A DNA stretch of 44,371 bases, taken from Candidatus Saccharimonadota bacterium. GTDB lineage: Bacteria; Patescibacteriota; Saccharimonadia; Saccharimonadales; Saccharimonadaceae. The DNA is taken from the NCBI GenBank assembly GCA_017645955.1, contig JAGCNM010000056.1, forward strand, positions 1-44,371, read 5' to 3'. The notes under the pieces were generated by a model that was not told the origin of the DNA, ran no database searches, and worked only from the letters and a program-made list of their open reading frames with translations. The translations under genes and the position numbers were made by a program. Below are positions 23,999 to 32,234 of this stretch, piece after piece. The first letter of the stretch is position 1, and every line of letters begins with the position of its first letter.

Positions 23999-25645
23999 AT
24001 GAGTGGAGGCAAGGGAATCATCCGACTTTCTTTGTTATCAGGTTTTTTGTTCGGATTTACTGTCGTTTCGGGCTTTATTTTGACTTCCTCTTCAGTTTCG
24101 GCCGATGATGCGGTGGTTGATAACGTTAGTATTACGGTGCAAATTTCTTGTTCGATGATAGGTTCTGGAATGGGCTCTCATAATGCGACAGTTAATCCAG
24201 GCACGTATGAAACAAACATAGGTCTAACTACTATGAATGTTTTCTGTAATGATAATGAGGGCTTTGCGGTTTATGCAATTGGTTATACTGATGATATAGA
24301 CGGAAAGAATGTTCTAACTAGCGTTTCGCTTGGGAGTAGTTTTGATATTGTAACAGGAACTGGGACTAGCGGTACGTCGCAATGGGCAATGAAACTTGCT
24401 ACTGATTCTAACGCTATTTATGCGGTTGATTTGCAGAACGGTTTCAATAATTGGCATACCGTACCAGATGAATATACTTTAGTAGCCAAAAGGCTGTCTA
24501 ATACCGATTTAGGTTCGGGAGCTACTGGTGCAAGTATTACTTCAGCTTACCAAGTTTTTATAGCATCTGATCAAATAGCGGGGAGTTACAATGGGCAAGT
24601 AAAATATGTATTAGTGCATCCGCATAATGCTTCTGCTCCGACAGCTTGTAATCCGAGTGCTACTACTATAGCTGAAGTTGTATGTATGCAGGATTTTGCC
24701 AATGTGAGTAGCGCCAATCGTACGGCTATTATTAATTCTATGACTCTCGAACAACAATACACATTAAAAGATATTCGGGATGATAAAATGTATACGGTAG
24801 CGAAATTGGCGGATGGTAATGTTTGGATGACTAAGAATTTGGATTTAGATATAGATAGTGGTACAACGTATACCAATGAAGATACTGATTTAGGTTATAA
24901 TACTACGACAGGCGAATATGGTACTGCTTCGTGGACTCCAATGCGTTCGACTTATACAACTACATCTAATCATAATCAGACATGGTTTAGTGGCGGTTCA
25001 TATGCTCAGTCTATGAATGATACCCCAGAGTCTTATGATCCGGGTGAACTATATTGGAACGGCACACCGAGTAGTTATAGTGAGTATTATGATTATTCGA
25101 GCAGTTGTGATTATACTACTGCGGTTCCGGTTTGCGATGAGTCGCTAAATGTGACTGAAGATTACGTTTCTTCTACGAGTCTAACTCCTCAGTATCATTT
25201 AGGAAACTTTTATAACTGGGCGGCGGCTCTTGCTACTAATGATAGCTCCGTGTATGTTGATGGTGGGATAGTAGAACAGTCTATTTGCCCGGCGGGTTGG
25301 ACTTTGCCGAGAACTGGTACCGGAGACGATTCGTTCTATAATCTTTGGAACCAATACGGTTTAGCTCAAATTTCTGTAAATGGAAATGTTACATTATGGG
25401 GCGCGCCAATTTATTTGACTCCAGCTGGTTCTTTTGTTGGTGCTTTAGCCGGCGTTGGGTTTTCTGGTGGATATTCCACTGGTGTTTCTTATGATACTTC
25501 ACATCCCTGGTACGATCATTTTGCTTGGTCTGCTGGCTATATGATAAATAGCAGTAGTTGGCCCGCAGATGATAGTTATAGGTATAATGGAGCTTCTATC
25601 CGCTGCGTAGCTCGCCCAGTTTCTACAACTATAACAGGAGTTTAG
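23999..25645 (+). CDS. Secreted FISUMP-domain surface protein, copy 2
   Basis: Paralog of the 1769 protein, 548 residues. Signal segment about 8-34 (LLSGFLFGFTVVSGFILTSS, ending near VSADD). The N-terminal domain aligns well with copy 1 (GMGSHNATVNPGTY, FCNDNEGFAVYAIGYT, SQWAMKLAT, NWHTVPDEYTLVAKR). The FISUMP domain has KLADGNVWMTKNLDLD, CPAGWTLPRTG and SIRCVARPV near the end. There is no LPXTG, and only a short Thr-rich tail. Codon choice differs from copy 1 (more G/T), so this is not a recent duplication, yet the 28 nt coding SIRCVARPV are almost identical. It lies alone between rpoC and secY. Confidence 0.85.
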   Translation: MSGGKGIIRLSLLSGFLFGFTVVSGFILTSSSVSADDAVVDNVSITVQISCSMIGSGMGSHNATVNPGTYETNIGLTTMNVFCNDNEGFAVYAIGYTDDIDGKNVLTSVSLGSSFDIVTGTGTSGTSQWAMKLATDSNAIYAVDLQNGFNNWHTVPDEYTLVAKRLSNTDLGSGATGASITSAYQVFIASDQIAGSYNGQVKYVLVHPHNASAPTACNPSATTIAEVVCMQDFANVSSANRTAIINSMTLEQQYTLKDIRDDKMYTVAKLADGNVWMTKNLDLDIDSGTTYTNEDTDLGYNTTTGEYGTASWTPMRSTYTTTSNHNQTWFSGGSYAQSMNDTPESYDPGELYWNGTPSSYSEYYDYSSSCDYTTAVPVCDESLNVTEDYVSSTSLTPQYHLGNFYNWAAALATNDSSVYVDGGIVEQSICPAGWTLPRTGTGDDSFYNLWNQYGLAQISVNGNVTLWGAPIYLTPAGSFVGALAGVGFSGGYSTGVSYDTSHPWYDHFAWSAGYMINSSSWPADDSYRYNGASIRCVARPVSTTITGV

Positions 25646-25707
25646 GAATCTAGTTGTTTTTTAACTACTAGTATGATATTATTATATATAGTTATTCAAG
25701 AGGTATT

Positions 25708-27141
25708 ATGCATTTTTCGACAATTTTCAAATCCCTAAAAAATAAAGACATGCTGAAGCGAGTACTTACGATACTCGGTATTGTTGTGGTTTACCGATTC
25801 TTGGCGCAAATTCCGGTTCCAATGGGCGATGCCTCGACGTTTAAAGAAGCAGTTGCGAATTTGCTCGAAAAATCTGACTTTTCGAATTTCTTAAATTTGA
25901 TTTCGGGTGGTGGGCTCGCGTCGTTTAGCGTCATTTTAGTCGGGCTTTCGCCATATATTACTAGTTCGATTGTGATTCAACTTTTAACAAAGGCGATACC
26001 TTCTTTAGAAGAGCTTTCAAATGATGGTGAGACTGGACGTCGAAAGATTAACCAATGGACGAGATTACTGACGGTTCCGTTAGCCATCGTCCAATCAATT
26101 GCATATATTTTTATTCTTTATCGATCTACATTATCCGCAAACATTGCATCCGAATTTACTCCTACGATGGGCGACTGGGCTTTGTCGGTGACGGCGATGA
26201 CGGCGGGTTCGGTAGTTTTAATGTGGTTTGGCGAGTTGATTACTGAACAAGGTGTCGGGAATGGTATTTCGACTTTGATTTTTGCTTCGATTATTTCGCA
26301 GCTTCCAACAACGATGGCTTCTTTAGGCTCGGCTTTATTTGATACGAGCAGCGGTAGTTTAAGTCTCTTTGGTTGGTTTGAACTTCCAGTTAATCCGACG
26401 ATTTTCTGGATTGTACTCGGTTTTGCGATAGCGATGTTGATAGTAGTTTACTTCCTTGTGAAGCTTAATGAAGCGCAGAGAATCATTACGATTAATTATG
26501 CAAAACGAGTCCATGGTAACTCTTCTTATGGCGGGATAAAATCTATTTTACCGATTAAGATGATTGCAGCTGGTGTAATCCCAGTTATCTTTGCGACGGC
26601 TTTCTTGTCGTTGCCGGCTTTAGTCGGACAGGTTATTACTTCTTTTGATTCTGGTAATGAACTAGGTGCAAAGCTTGTGACGATTTTTACGGCTCCGTCG
26701 GCAAACAACTATGCGACAATGTATCCTGATGGTATTACGGCGCAGTGGTTTGTTTATCCAGCTTTGTATTTCGTTTTAGTATTTATGTTTACTTATTTTT
26801 ACACTTCGATTATCTTTAACACAAAAGAAATTGCTGATAATCTTCAAAAGCAAGGTGGTTTTATTGAAGGTGTAAGGCCGGGGATTTCTACTGCTAATTA
26901 TTTGAGTAAGGTTGTTAATCGTCTAGATTTGTTTGGCGCGTTGGCTTTAGGTTTAGTTGCGATGTTGCCGTTTATTACTGATTATATTTTCATTATAATT
27001 ACTGGGGCGCCGATTGGCTTATCGATTTCTGGTACTGGACTTCTCATTGTAGTGACGGTGGCGTTAGAGAATCTAAGGTCGGTGGATTCTAGAGCTCTAA
27101 TGATAACTTACGATGACTTTGGCAATGAGCTTAAAGATTGA
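25708..27141 (+). CDS. secY: Protein translocase subunit SecY
   Basis: Central channel of the Sec translocon; multispanning membrane protein of 477 residues with about ten membrane segments. Family signatures are LSPYITSSIVIQLLT (second-segment region), TRLLTVPLAIVQ, GNGISTLIFASI, RIITINYAKRVHG and RPGISTANYLSKVVNRLDLFGA. An AAGAGGT ribosome site precedes the ATG. It stands apart from the ribosomal spc-type genes that usually flank it, after the FISUMP gene. The stop is TGA, and it overlaps the start of the sortase gene. Confidence 0.96.
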   Translation: MHFSTIFKSLKNKDMLKRVLTILGIVVVYRFLAQIPVPMGDASTFKEAVANLLEKSDFSNFLNLISGGGLASFSVILVGLSPYITSSIVIQLLTKAIPSLEELSNDGETGRRKINQWTRLLTVPLAIVQSIAYIFILYRSTLSANIASEFTPTMGDWALSVTAMTAGSVVLMWFGELITEQGVGNGISTLIFASIISQLPTTMASLGSALFDTSSGSLSLFGWFELPVNPTIFWIVLGFAIAMLIVVYFLVKLNEAQRIITINYAKRVHGNSSYGGIKSILPIKMIAAGVIPVIFATAFLSLPALVGQVITSFDSGNELGAKLVTIFTAPSANNYATMYPDGITAQWFVYPALYFVLVFMFTYFYTSIIFNTKEIADNLQKQGGFIEGVRPGISTANYLSKVVNRLDLFGALALGLVAMLPFITDYIFIIITGAPIGLSISGTGLLIVVTVALENLRSVDSRALMITYDDFGNELKD

Positions 27142-27811
27142 TTTTAATTGGAAAAGAATTCTTAAATACATATTTTGGCTAGTTGTTGCCGTCTTGTTTA
27201 TAGTATATGTAGTTAGAGTATTAGTTTTTGAACGTAATTATTATAACGAGAAAGAGGGAAGTGAGAGGGCAATTGTTACTGTTGTCGAAGAGGAAGAAGA
27301 ACTGATTGAAGTAAAGCCTACGGAAACGGAAGTGGTTGAGTATATTGTGGCGCCGGAGCGTCCGCGTTATTTGACGGTTGAAAAACTTGGAATCGTAAAT
27401 GCGAGAATTATCCCAATGGGCGTAAACATGAATGGGGAATTAATGACGCCAAATAATATCTTCGACGTGGGTTGGTATGAGGGCTCCGGACTACCCGGGA
27501 TGGGTGGCACGATGATTATTGATGGCCACAATGGTGGACCGCATGTGCACGGAGTGTTTAAAGATTTACCGATTTTAGCCGATGGTGATTTAATTGTAGT
27601 TGAACGAGGAGATGGAGTAGTGTTTAAATATCGCGTAGTTGAGAATAAGTCAATTTTACTTTCCGAATCGGATGCCTATATGACAACTGCTGCACATTCG
27701 CCTGAAAGCGGTAAGGAATCAGTGACTTTAATTACTTGTACTGGGGAATGGTCAGATCAAAGACAGACTTATCTTTCAAGGCAGTTTACCAGAGCAATAC
27801 TCGTTGAATAG
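27128..27811 (+). CDS. Sortase (class E/F-like transpeptidase)
   Basis: Membrane-anchored cysteine transpeptidase that attaches surface proteins to the wall. A membrane segment lies near the N-terminus (about 15-35: YIFWLVVAVLFIVYVVRVLV). The sortase barrel begins LTVEKLGIVNARIIPMG. The catalytic His is in IIDGHNGGP, the Cys in VTLITCTGEW and the Arg in SRQFTRAILVE. I prefer ATG 27128 (14-base overlap with secY) to ATG 27113. Coupling to secY suggests co-expression of export and anchoring. No LPXTG-type substrate is seen in this window. Confidence 0.88.
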   Translation, partial: SLKIDFNWKRILKYIFWLVVAVLFIVYVVRVLVFERNYYNEKEGSERAIVTVVEEEEELIEVKPTETEVVEYIVAPERPRYLTVEKLGIVNARIIPMGVNMNGELMTPNNIFDVGWYEGSGLPGMGGTMIIDGHNGGPHVHGVFKDLPILADGDLIVVERGDGVVFKYRVVENKSILLSESDAYMTTAAHSPESGKESVTLITCTGEWSDQRQTYLSRQFTRAILVE

Positions 27812-27867
27812 ATGTTTTATTTCTTCTTTTAGGACGGTCTCGAAATTGAAAAAAGTAACTGCGGAAA

Positions 27868-27977
27868 ACTAAAATAAAGCAATTTGGGACACGGGTCGCT
27901 CGCGCCCGTCGTCACGGGGCGAGCGCCCTAATACTCGGTCGTAACCTCCGTGTTGTCCCAAATTGCTTTATTTTAGT
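27868..27977 (+). repeat. Structured palindromic element C before infA
   Basis: Perfect 24-bp outer arms, 27868-27891 and 27954-27977, A/T-rich outside and ending in GGGACA/TGTCCC inside. The core 27886-27959 has CGCTCGC/GCGAGCG, one bulged G, CCCGT/ACGGG and loop CGTC, then TAATACTCG. It is homologous to element B with compensatory stem changes. It lies between the sortase stop and the infA promoter. Confidence 0.85.
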
Positions 27978-27978
27978 C

Positions 27979-28007
27979 TTTACAAATGTATTTTTCTGTG
28001 GTATACT
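27979..28007 (+). promoter_or_regulatory. Promoter of infA
   Basis: TTTACA (27979-27984), 17 nt, TATACT (28002-28007). It begins just after the right arm of element C, so the hairpin abuts the -35 box. The infA leader would be only about six bases. Confidence 0.7.
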
Positions 28008-28020
28008 CGAAATGTAATTT

Positions 28021-28245
28021 ATGGCTAGTCAAAAGGAAGTGATTAAGCTCACAGGTAGTGTTGTTGAAGCACTGCCGAATACCCAGTTTCGGGTTGAACT
28101 CGAGAATGGTCATATTATTGTTGCTCACATGAGTGGACGAATGCGAAAAAACTATATTCGTTTAGTCCCGGGCGACAGAGTCGAAGTTGAGTTAACCCCT
28201 TACGATCTTACAAAGGGTAGAATCAGTTTCCGACTCAAAGATTAA
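28021..28245 (+). CDS. infA: Translation initiation factor IF-1
   Basis: Binds the ribosomal A site during initiation. It has 74 residues with a single OB fold: [40 protein letters not shown] and [20 protein letters not shown]. This matches the family over its whole length. It stands at the head of the L36-S13-S11-S4-RpoA series, as in many bacteria. It has no Shine-Dalgarno and a very short leader. Confidence 0.97.
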   Translation: MASQKEVIKLTGSVVEALPNTQFRVELENGHIIVAHMSGRMRKNYIRLVPGDRVEVELTPYDLTKGRISFRLKD

Positions 28246-28275
28246 TATTAAACTTTTTAAGTTTGATGTTATGAT

Positions 28276-28345
28276 TTTTACCTTGTTAATTTAACAGGGG
28301 TAAAATTATAAAAAACTTAATGTTGAGATTACGTAACTCAATATT
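28276..28345 (+). repeat. Two adjacent palindromes upstream of rpmJ
   Basis: 28276-28305 pairs TTTTACC with GGTAAAA and TTGTTAA with TTAACA. 28319-28345 pairs AATGTTGAG with CTCAATATT around TACGTA. They could be a terminator or a ribosomal-protein binding site in the leader. Confidence 0.5.
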
Positions 28346-28391
28346 ATGTTTTCAAAACTTAAAAATAATAAGGAAAGGGTATTTTGACACT

Positions 28392-28508
28392 ATGAAAGTA
28401 CGCGCAAGTGTTAAAAAAATCTCACCTGATGACATTATTGTCCGCCGGAAGGGTGTACTTAGGGTCATCAACAAGAAAAAACCTAAAAATAAGCAAAGGC
28501 AGGGTTAA
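28392..28508 (+). CDS. rpmJ: 50S ribosomal protein L36 (bL36), Cys-free
   Basis: A 38-residue protein beginning [10 protein letters not shown] and ending KNKQRQG, diagnostic of bL36. The four zinc ligands of the standard form (Cys/Cys/Cys/His) are absent: the usual CRDCKI is replaced by SPDDII. The true start is ATG 28392, with GGAAAGGG upstream; the open frame runs further upstream but that part is not coding. Confidence 0.93.
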   Translation: MKVRASVKKISPDDIIVRRKGVLRVINKKKPKNKQRQG

Positions 28509-28513
28509 AATAT

Positions 28514-28900
28514 ATGGCTAGAATAGCTAGCGTTGTTATCCCTTCCGAAAAACAGGTCTGGATTGCACTGACTTATGTTTACGGAATTGGTAGAACAACA
28601 TCAAAGAAAATCCTTGCGGAGGCTAAAATCGAGCCTACCACTCGGGTGAAAGATCTCACCGAGGCTGATGAACAAAAAATCAACGACATTATTTCAGCGA
28701 AATATCATGTCGAAGGTGATTTAAAGCGTCTCGTGAGCAATAATATTAAACGCTTAAAGGATATTAATTCCTATAAAGGTATCCGTCACAAGGCTAAGTT
28801 GCCAGTTAACGGTCAACGTACTCGTACGAACGCGCGTACTCGTAAAGGTAAAGCGATCGCGGTTGGCGGAACACAACCTAAAGCAGCGAGTAAAACTTAA
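28514..28900 (+). CDS. rpsM: 30S ribosomal protein S13 (uS13)
   Basis: Head protein of the small subunit that contacts 5S-L5 bridges and tRNA. The 128 residues show [50 protein letters not shown] and the basic TNARTRKGK tail, all typical. It starts six bases after the L36 stop. Confidence 0.97.
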   Translation: MARIASVVIPSEKQVWIALTYVYGIGRTTSKKILAEAKIEPTTRVKDLTEADEQKINDIISAKYHVEGDLKRLVSNNIKRLKDINSYKGIRHKAKLPVNGQRTRTNARTRKGKAIAVGGTQPKAASKT

Positions 28901-28909
28901 AGGAGTAAT

Positions 28910-29350
28910 ATGGCAGAAGAGGAAATTAAAAACACAGCTGTCGTCGAGACTCCAGAAGTTTCGGCTAAGGCTGCTAAAAAAGCAAAGAAAATTAAAAGGA
29001 TCGTTAATGCTGGTGCAGTCCACATTCAATCAACGTTCAATAATACGATTATTAGCGTGACTGATAAAAGTGGTGGGGTGCTTGCAGCTTCGTCGGCTGG
29101 TGCAAACGGTTTTCGTGGTTCAAAGAAGGGAACAGCGTTCGCGGCTGGTGTCGCAGCGGAAAAAGTTCTTGATATTGCGAAAAAGAATAATGCACTTAAT
29201 TCAGTTGATGTTTATGTGTCAGGAATTGGGCTTGGTCGCGATGCAGCGATTAGAGCGATTTCGACGGTCGGAATCAAAATCGATAGTATTACCGATGTAA
29301 CTCCGATTCAGCATGGTGGTGTGCGACCTAAAGGAGAAAGGAAACCGTAA
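28910..29350 (+). CDS. rpsK: 30S ribosomal protein S11 (uS11)
   Basis: Platform protein of the small subunit, 146 residues. The core reads GAVHIQSTFNNTIISVTDK, GFRGSKKGTAFAAGVAAEK, VYVSGIGLGRDAAIRA and TPIQHGGVRPKGERK. The N-terminus carries an extra acidic then Lys-rich stretch of about 30 residues. AAAGGAG precedes the ATG. Its stop overlaps the rpsD start (TAATG). Confidence 0.97.
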   Translation: MAEEEIKNTAVVETPEVSAKAAKKAKKIKRIVNAGAVHIQSTFNNTIISVTDKSGGVLAASSAGANGFRGSKKGTAFAAGVAAEKVLDIAKKNNALNSVDVYVSGIGLGRDAAIRAISTVGIKIDSITDVTPIQHGGVRPKGERKP

Positions 29351-29967
29351 TGGCACGAGATTATAATCCTATCGTAAAACAAAGTCGTCGTGAAGGTGCC
29401 GCGCTTGCGCCAAAAGCGCATAAAGTGATGGCAAAGAAGTCCGGAATTCCGGGTCAGCACGGCGATAAGAGAGTAAGAGGTGGTAGCCTTTACCTTACGC
29501 AGCTCCGCGAAAAGCAAAAAGTGCGTAGAATGTATGGGCTTTTAGAGAAACAATTTGCTAAAGTGATGCGCGAAGCGCAAAAAGCAGATGGTTTGACAGG
29601 TGAGAAGTTACTTGAGTATCTTGAACGAAGAGCAGACAATGTTGTTTTCCGTTCGGGATTTGCTTTGACTCGTCGCCAAGCGAGACAATTAGTTTCTCAT
29701 GGACATTTTCTTTTAAACGGTCGAAAAGTCGATATTCCGTCGATTAGATTAAACCCGGGTGATGTTTTAGAGGTTCGTCCTAAATCAGCTAAATCAGAGT
29801 ATTTCAAGAATCTTGCGAATGTTATCGGAGCGTCAAATGCAGTTTCGCTTTCGTGGCTAAAGGTCGACGCAAAAAAGATGAAAATTGAAGTAACTGGTCT
29901 TCCGAAGCGCGAAGAAGCGGAAGCTGGTATTAATGAACAATTAATCGTTGAGTATTACTCACGCTAA
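29350..29967 (+). CDS. rpsD: 30S ribosomal protein S4 (uS4)
   Basis: Primary 16S rRNA binder, 205 residues. It has KKSGIPGQHGDKRVRGGSLY (without the N-terminal cysteine knuckle of zinc-type S4), QLREKQKVRRMYGLLEKQF, LEYLERRADNVVFRSGFA and the S4 RNA-binding domain with ARQLVSHGHFLLNGRKVDIP. It is coupled to rpsK by a one-base overlap and followed by rpoA. Confidence 0.97.
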   Translation: MARDYNPIVKQSRREGAALAPKAHKVMAKKSGIPGQHGDKRVRGGSLYLTQLREKQKVRRMYGLLEKQFAKVMREAQKADGLTGEKLLEYLERRADNVVFRSGFALTRRQARQLVSHGHFLLNGRKVDIPSIRLNPGDVLEVRPKSAKSEYFKNLANVIGASNAVSLSWLKVDAKKMKIEVTGLPKREEAEAGINEQLIVEYYSR

Positions 29968-29980
29968 GGAGAAACTAAAC

Positions 29981-30931
29981 ATGACAACTAAAAATATTCA
30001 CGAAGCAACACTCGCTAGTGTAAAAGAGATTAGTGAGACGCAGGCTGAATTCGTAATAAAGCCACTTTATTACGGGTATGGTAATACTCTTGGTAATTCT
30101 TTGCGTAGAGTTTTGCTTTCAAGCGTAAAGGGAGCAGCGATTACTGCGTTTTCAATTGATGGTTCAAACCATGAATTTGCAGCGATCCCAGGGATTCGCG
30201 AAGACGTAGTTGACATTATGCTCAATCTTAAGAATATTAGGTTCAAGGTTCATTCTGATGCGCCAGTTGAGCTTAATTTAGAGATTAAAGGTGACAAACA
30301 ATCGGAAAAAGATGGTGATAAAAGAGTTGTCGCAGGTGATATTAAATTGCCAGCAGACGTCGAGATTGCTAATCCGAATCAAGTGATTTGTCACATTGAT
30401 GATCCGAAGAAAGTCCTTAAGATGAACTTTATCGTCGAGGCAGGCCGAGGATATCTCACGATTGATGAATCTAGTGAATCTAGAGTCCACTCGGATATGA
30501 TTGCAATTGATGCAGTTTTCTCTCCAGTACTTAGAGTACGTTACAAAGTTGAGAATACTCGTGTCGGTCAAGATACGAATTTGCAACAATTGACTTTGAC
30601 GATTGACACCGATGGTACAATTACCCCGAAGGAAGCCTTCGAAGAAGCAGCGGCGATATTGGTTAACCAATATACTGCACTTGCTGGGTCGACAGTTGTA
30701 GAATCTACGCCGGCGCCTGGAACACATAAAGAAGAGGATGACTCTGGTTTAATGCTTCCAATTGAAGAGCTTGATTTGTCTGCAAGGACAGCTAATGCTT
30801 TACTTAATAATGATATTAAGACGATTCGAGATCTTGTGATGCTTTCTGAAAGTGATCTTAAAGATCTTAAAGGTTTCGGTACTAAGGCGTTAGACGAAGT
30901 AAAAGAAAAGTTAATGGAGTTAAATATTTAA
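29981..30931 (+). CDS. rpoA: RNA polymerase alpha subunit
   Basis: Assembles RNA polymerase and contacts upstream promoter DNA. The start is ATG 29981, eight bases after AAGGAG; the product is 316 residues. The N-terminal domain has YGYGNTLGNSLRRVLLSSVK and GIREDVVDIMLNLKNIR. The C-terminal domain (about 245-316) has LPIEELDLSARTANALLNN and LKGFGTKALDEVKEKL. The linker is Pro/Ser/Asp-rich. An intact alphaCTD means UP elements could be used here. Confidence 0.97.
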   Translation: MTTKNIHEATLASVKEISETQAEFVIKPLYYGYGNTLGNSLRRVLLSSVKGAAITAFSIDGSNHEFAAIPGIREDVVDIMLNLKNIRFKVHSDAPVELNLEIKGDKQSEKDGDKRVVAGDIKLPADVEIANPNQVICHIDDPKKVLKMNFIVEAGRGYLTIDESSESRVHSDMIAIDAVFSPVLRVRYKVENTRVGQDTNLQQLTLTIDTDGTITPKEAFEEAAAILVNQYTALAGSTVVESTPAPGTHKEEDDSGLMLPIEELDLSARTANALLNNDIKTIRDLVMLSESDLKDLKGFGTKALDEVKEKLMELNI

Positions 30932-30932
30932 T

Positions 30933-31358
30933 ATGCACGCCCATGGAATAAGAGGCCGAAAATTCGGTCGCGAAACAGATCAAAGGAGGGCGCTTATTAG
31001 GAGCTTACAATGCTCTCTTATAAAAGAGCAGTCGATCACAACGACACTTGCACGTGCAAAAGAAATTCGTCGGGATACCGAAAAATTGATTTCGCGTGCG
31101 AAGAAAGGTGGTCTTTCTAATCGTCGCTTAATTATCGCGAGATTGAATGATCTTGAGACTGCTACTTTATTAATTAACGAGATTGCCCCTCAAATTAAAC
31201 GAAATTCTGGCTATCTTCGAATTGAACGCGCTGGTTTTAGGCGTGGTGACAATGCGGAGATGGGAACGATAAGTTTTGTGGATGAAATTTCATTCAAAGA
31301 AGATGAGCCTAAGGAAAAGCCGGCTGCTAAGAAGACGGCGAAAAAGGAGGCTAAGTAA
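30933..31358 (+). CDS. rplQ: 50S ribosomal protein L17 (bL17)
   Basis: Lines the peptide tunnel exit, 141 residues. It has the N-terminal RKFGRETDQRRALIRSLQCS (usual RKLGRTxxHRxALLRNL), the SITTTLARAKEIRRDTEKLIS core and GYLRIERAGFRRGDNAEMGT near the end, followed by a Lys/Ala tail. The first residues read HAHGIRG rather than RHR, a small departure. It starts directly after rpoA. Confidence 0.96.
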   Translation: MHAHGIRGRKFGRETDQRRALIRSLQCSLIKEQSITTTLARAKEIRRDTEKLISRAKKGGLSNRRLIIARLNDLETATLLINEIAPQIKRNSGYLRIERAGFRRGDNAEMGTISFVDEISFKEDEPKEKPAAKKTAKKEAK

Positions 31359-31783
31359 TGAAAACTTATAGTCAAAAAGGTTCAGAAGTGAAGCGCGAAT
31401 GGTGGTTGATTGACGCTTCAAGTATGCCGCTTGGAAAATTAGCGGTGGTAATTGCTGATAAGCTAATGGGGAAGTCGAAAGTTACTTATACTCCGCATAT
31501 CGATAATGGTGACTATGTTGTCGTTATTAATGCGAAGGATTTAGTGGTAACCGGTGATAAAATGACACAAAAGAAGTATTATCGCCATAGTGGCTTTCCG
31601 GGCGGGATTAAAGAACTTAGCCTAGAAGAAGTGATTTCTAAAGATCCTTCGAGAGCGATTGCTGAAGCTGTTAAGGGAATGATGCCGAAGAATAAGTTAG
31701 CTGCAGATAGATTGGCGAGACTCAAAGTCTTCCCAGGCGCAGAACATGCTCATACGGCGCAAAACCCAAAGGAGATTAAGTAA
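31358..31783 (+). CDS. rplM: 50S ribosomal protein L13 (uL13)
   Basis: Early-assembly large-subunit protein, 141 residues. It has REWWLIDASSMPLGKLAVVI, GKSKVTYTPHIDNGDYVVVI, KKYYRHSGFPGGIKELSLEE and PKNKLAADRLARLKVFPGAE, then HAHTAQNPK. It overlaps the rplQ stop and the rpsI start by one base each (TAATG). Confidence 0.97.
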   Translation: MKTYSQKGSEVKREWWLIDASSMPLGKLAVVIADKLMGKSKVTYTPHIDNGDYVVVINAKDLVVTGDKMTQKKYYRHSGFPGGIKELSLEEVISKDPSRAIAEAVKGMMPKNKLAADRLARLKVFPGAEHAHTAQNPKEIK

Positions 31784-32178
31784 TGACAAAGAAGTATACT
31801 TACGGTTTAGGTCGTCGCAAAGCTGCAACGGCAACCGCACGTCTTTACAAAGGTAAAGGCGAGATTACGATTAATGATAAGCCAGCACTAGAATATCTTT
31901 CTGGTAATAAGACTTATCTTGCAGAGATTACTGATCCGTTAGCTTTGGCCGAGAAACAGAAAGACTATGATGTAACGATTGTAGTTAAGGGTGGTGGGTT
32001 AGCTGGTCAAGTTGATGCGATTAAGCTTGCTATTTCGAAAGCATTAGTGACGGAAGCAGCTGATCTTCGTCCAGTTCTTAAGAAGGCTGGTATGATGAAG
32101 CGTGATCCACGCGAAAAAGAGCGCAAGAAATATGGTCTTCGCTCAGCTCGTAAGAAAGAGCAGTTCTCAAAGCGTTAA
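31783..32178 (+). CDS. rpsI: 30S ribosomal protein S9 (uS9)
   Basis: Head protein whose C-terminal tail touches P-site tRNA. The 131 residues show YGLGRRKAATATARLYKGKG, VKGGGLAGQVDAIKLAISKA and the end motif RDPREKERKKYGLRSARKKE finishing in SKR, all family hallmarks including the terminal Lys-Arg. It is the last gene of the ribosomal series, followed by a strong terminator. Confidence 0.97.
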   Translation: MTKKYTYGLGRRKAATATARLYKGKGEITINDKPALEYLSGNKTYLAEITDPLALAEKQKDYDVTIVVKGGGLAGQVDAIKLAISKALVTEAADLRPVLKKAGMMKRDPREKERKKYGLRSARKKEQFSKR

Positions 32179-32206
32179 CTTTGGACCCTGGATTTCAGGA
32201 AAAGGA

Positions 32207-32234
32207 AAAGCCGCCCCTTTCGGGGCGGTTTTTT
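32207..32234. terminator. Bidirectional terminator between rpsI and the wall hydrolase gene
   Basis: AAAAGCCGCCCC-TTTC-GGGGCGGTTTTTT: A tract on the left, T tract on the right, so it works for both convergent genes. It ends one base before the minus-strand stop codon. Confidence 0.93.
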
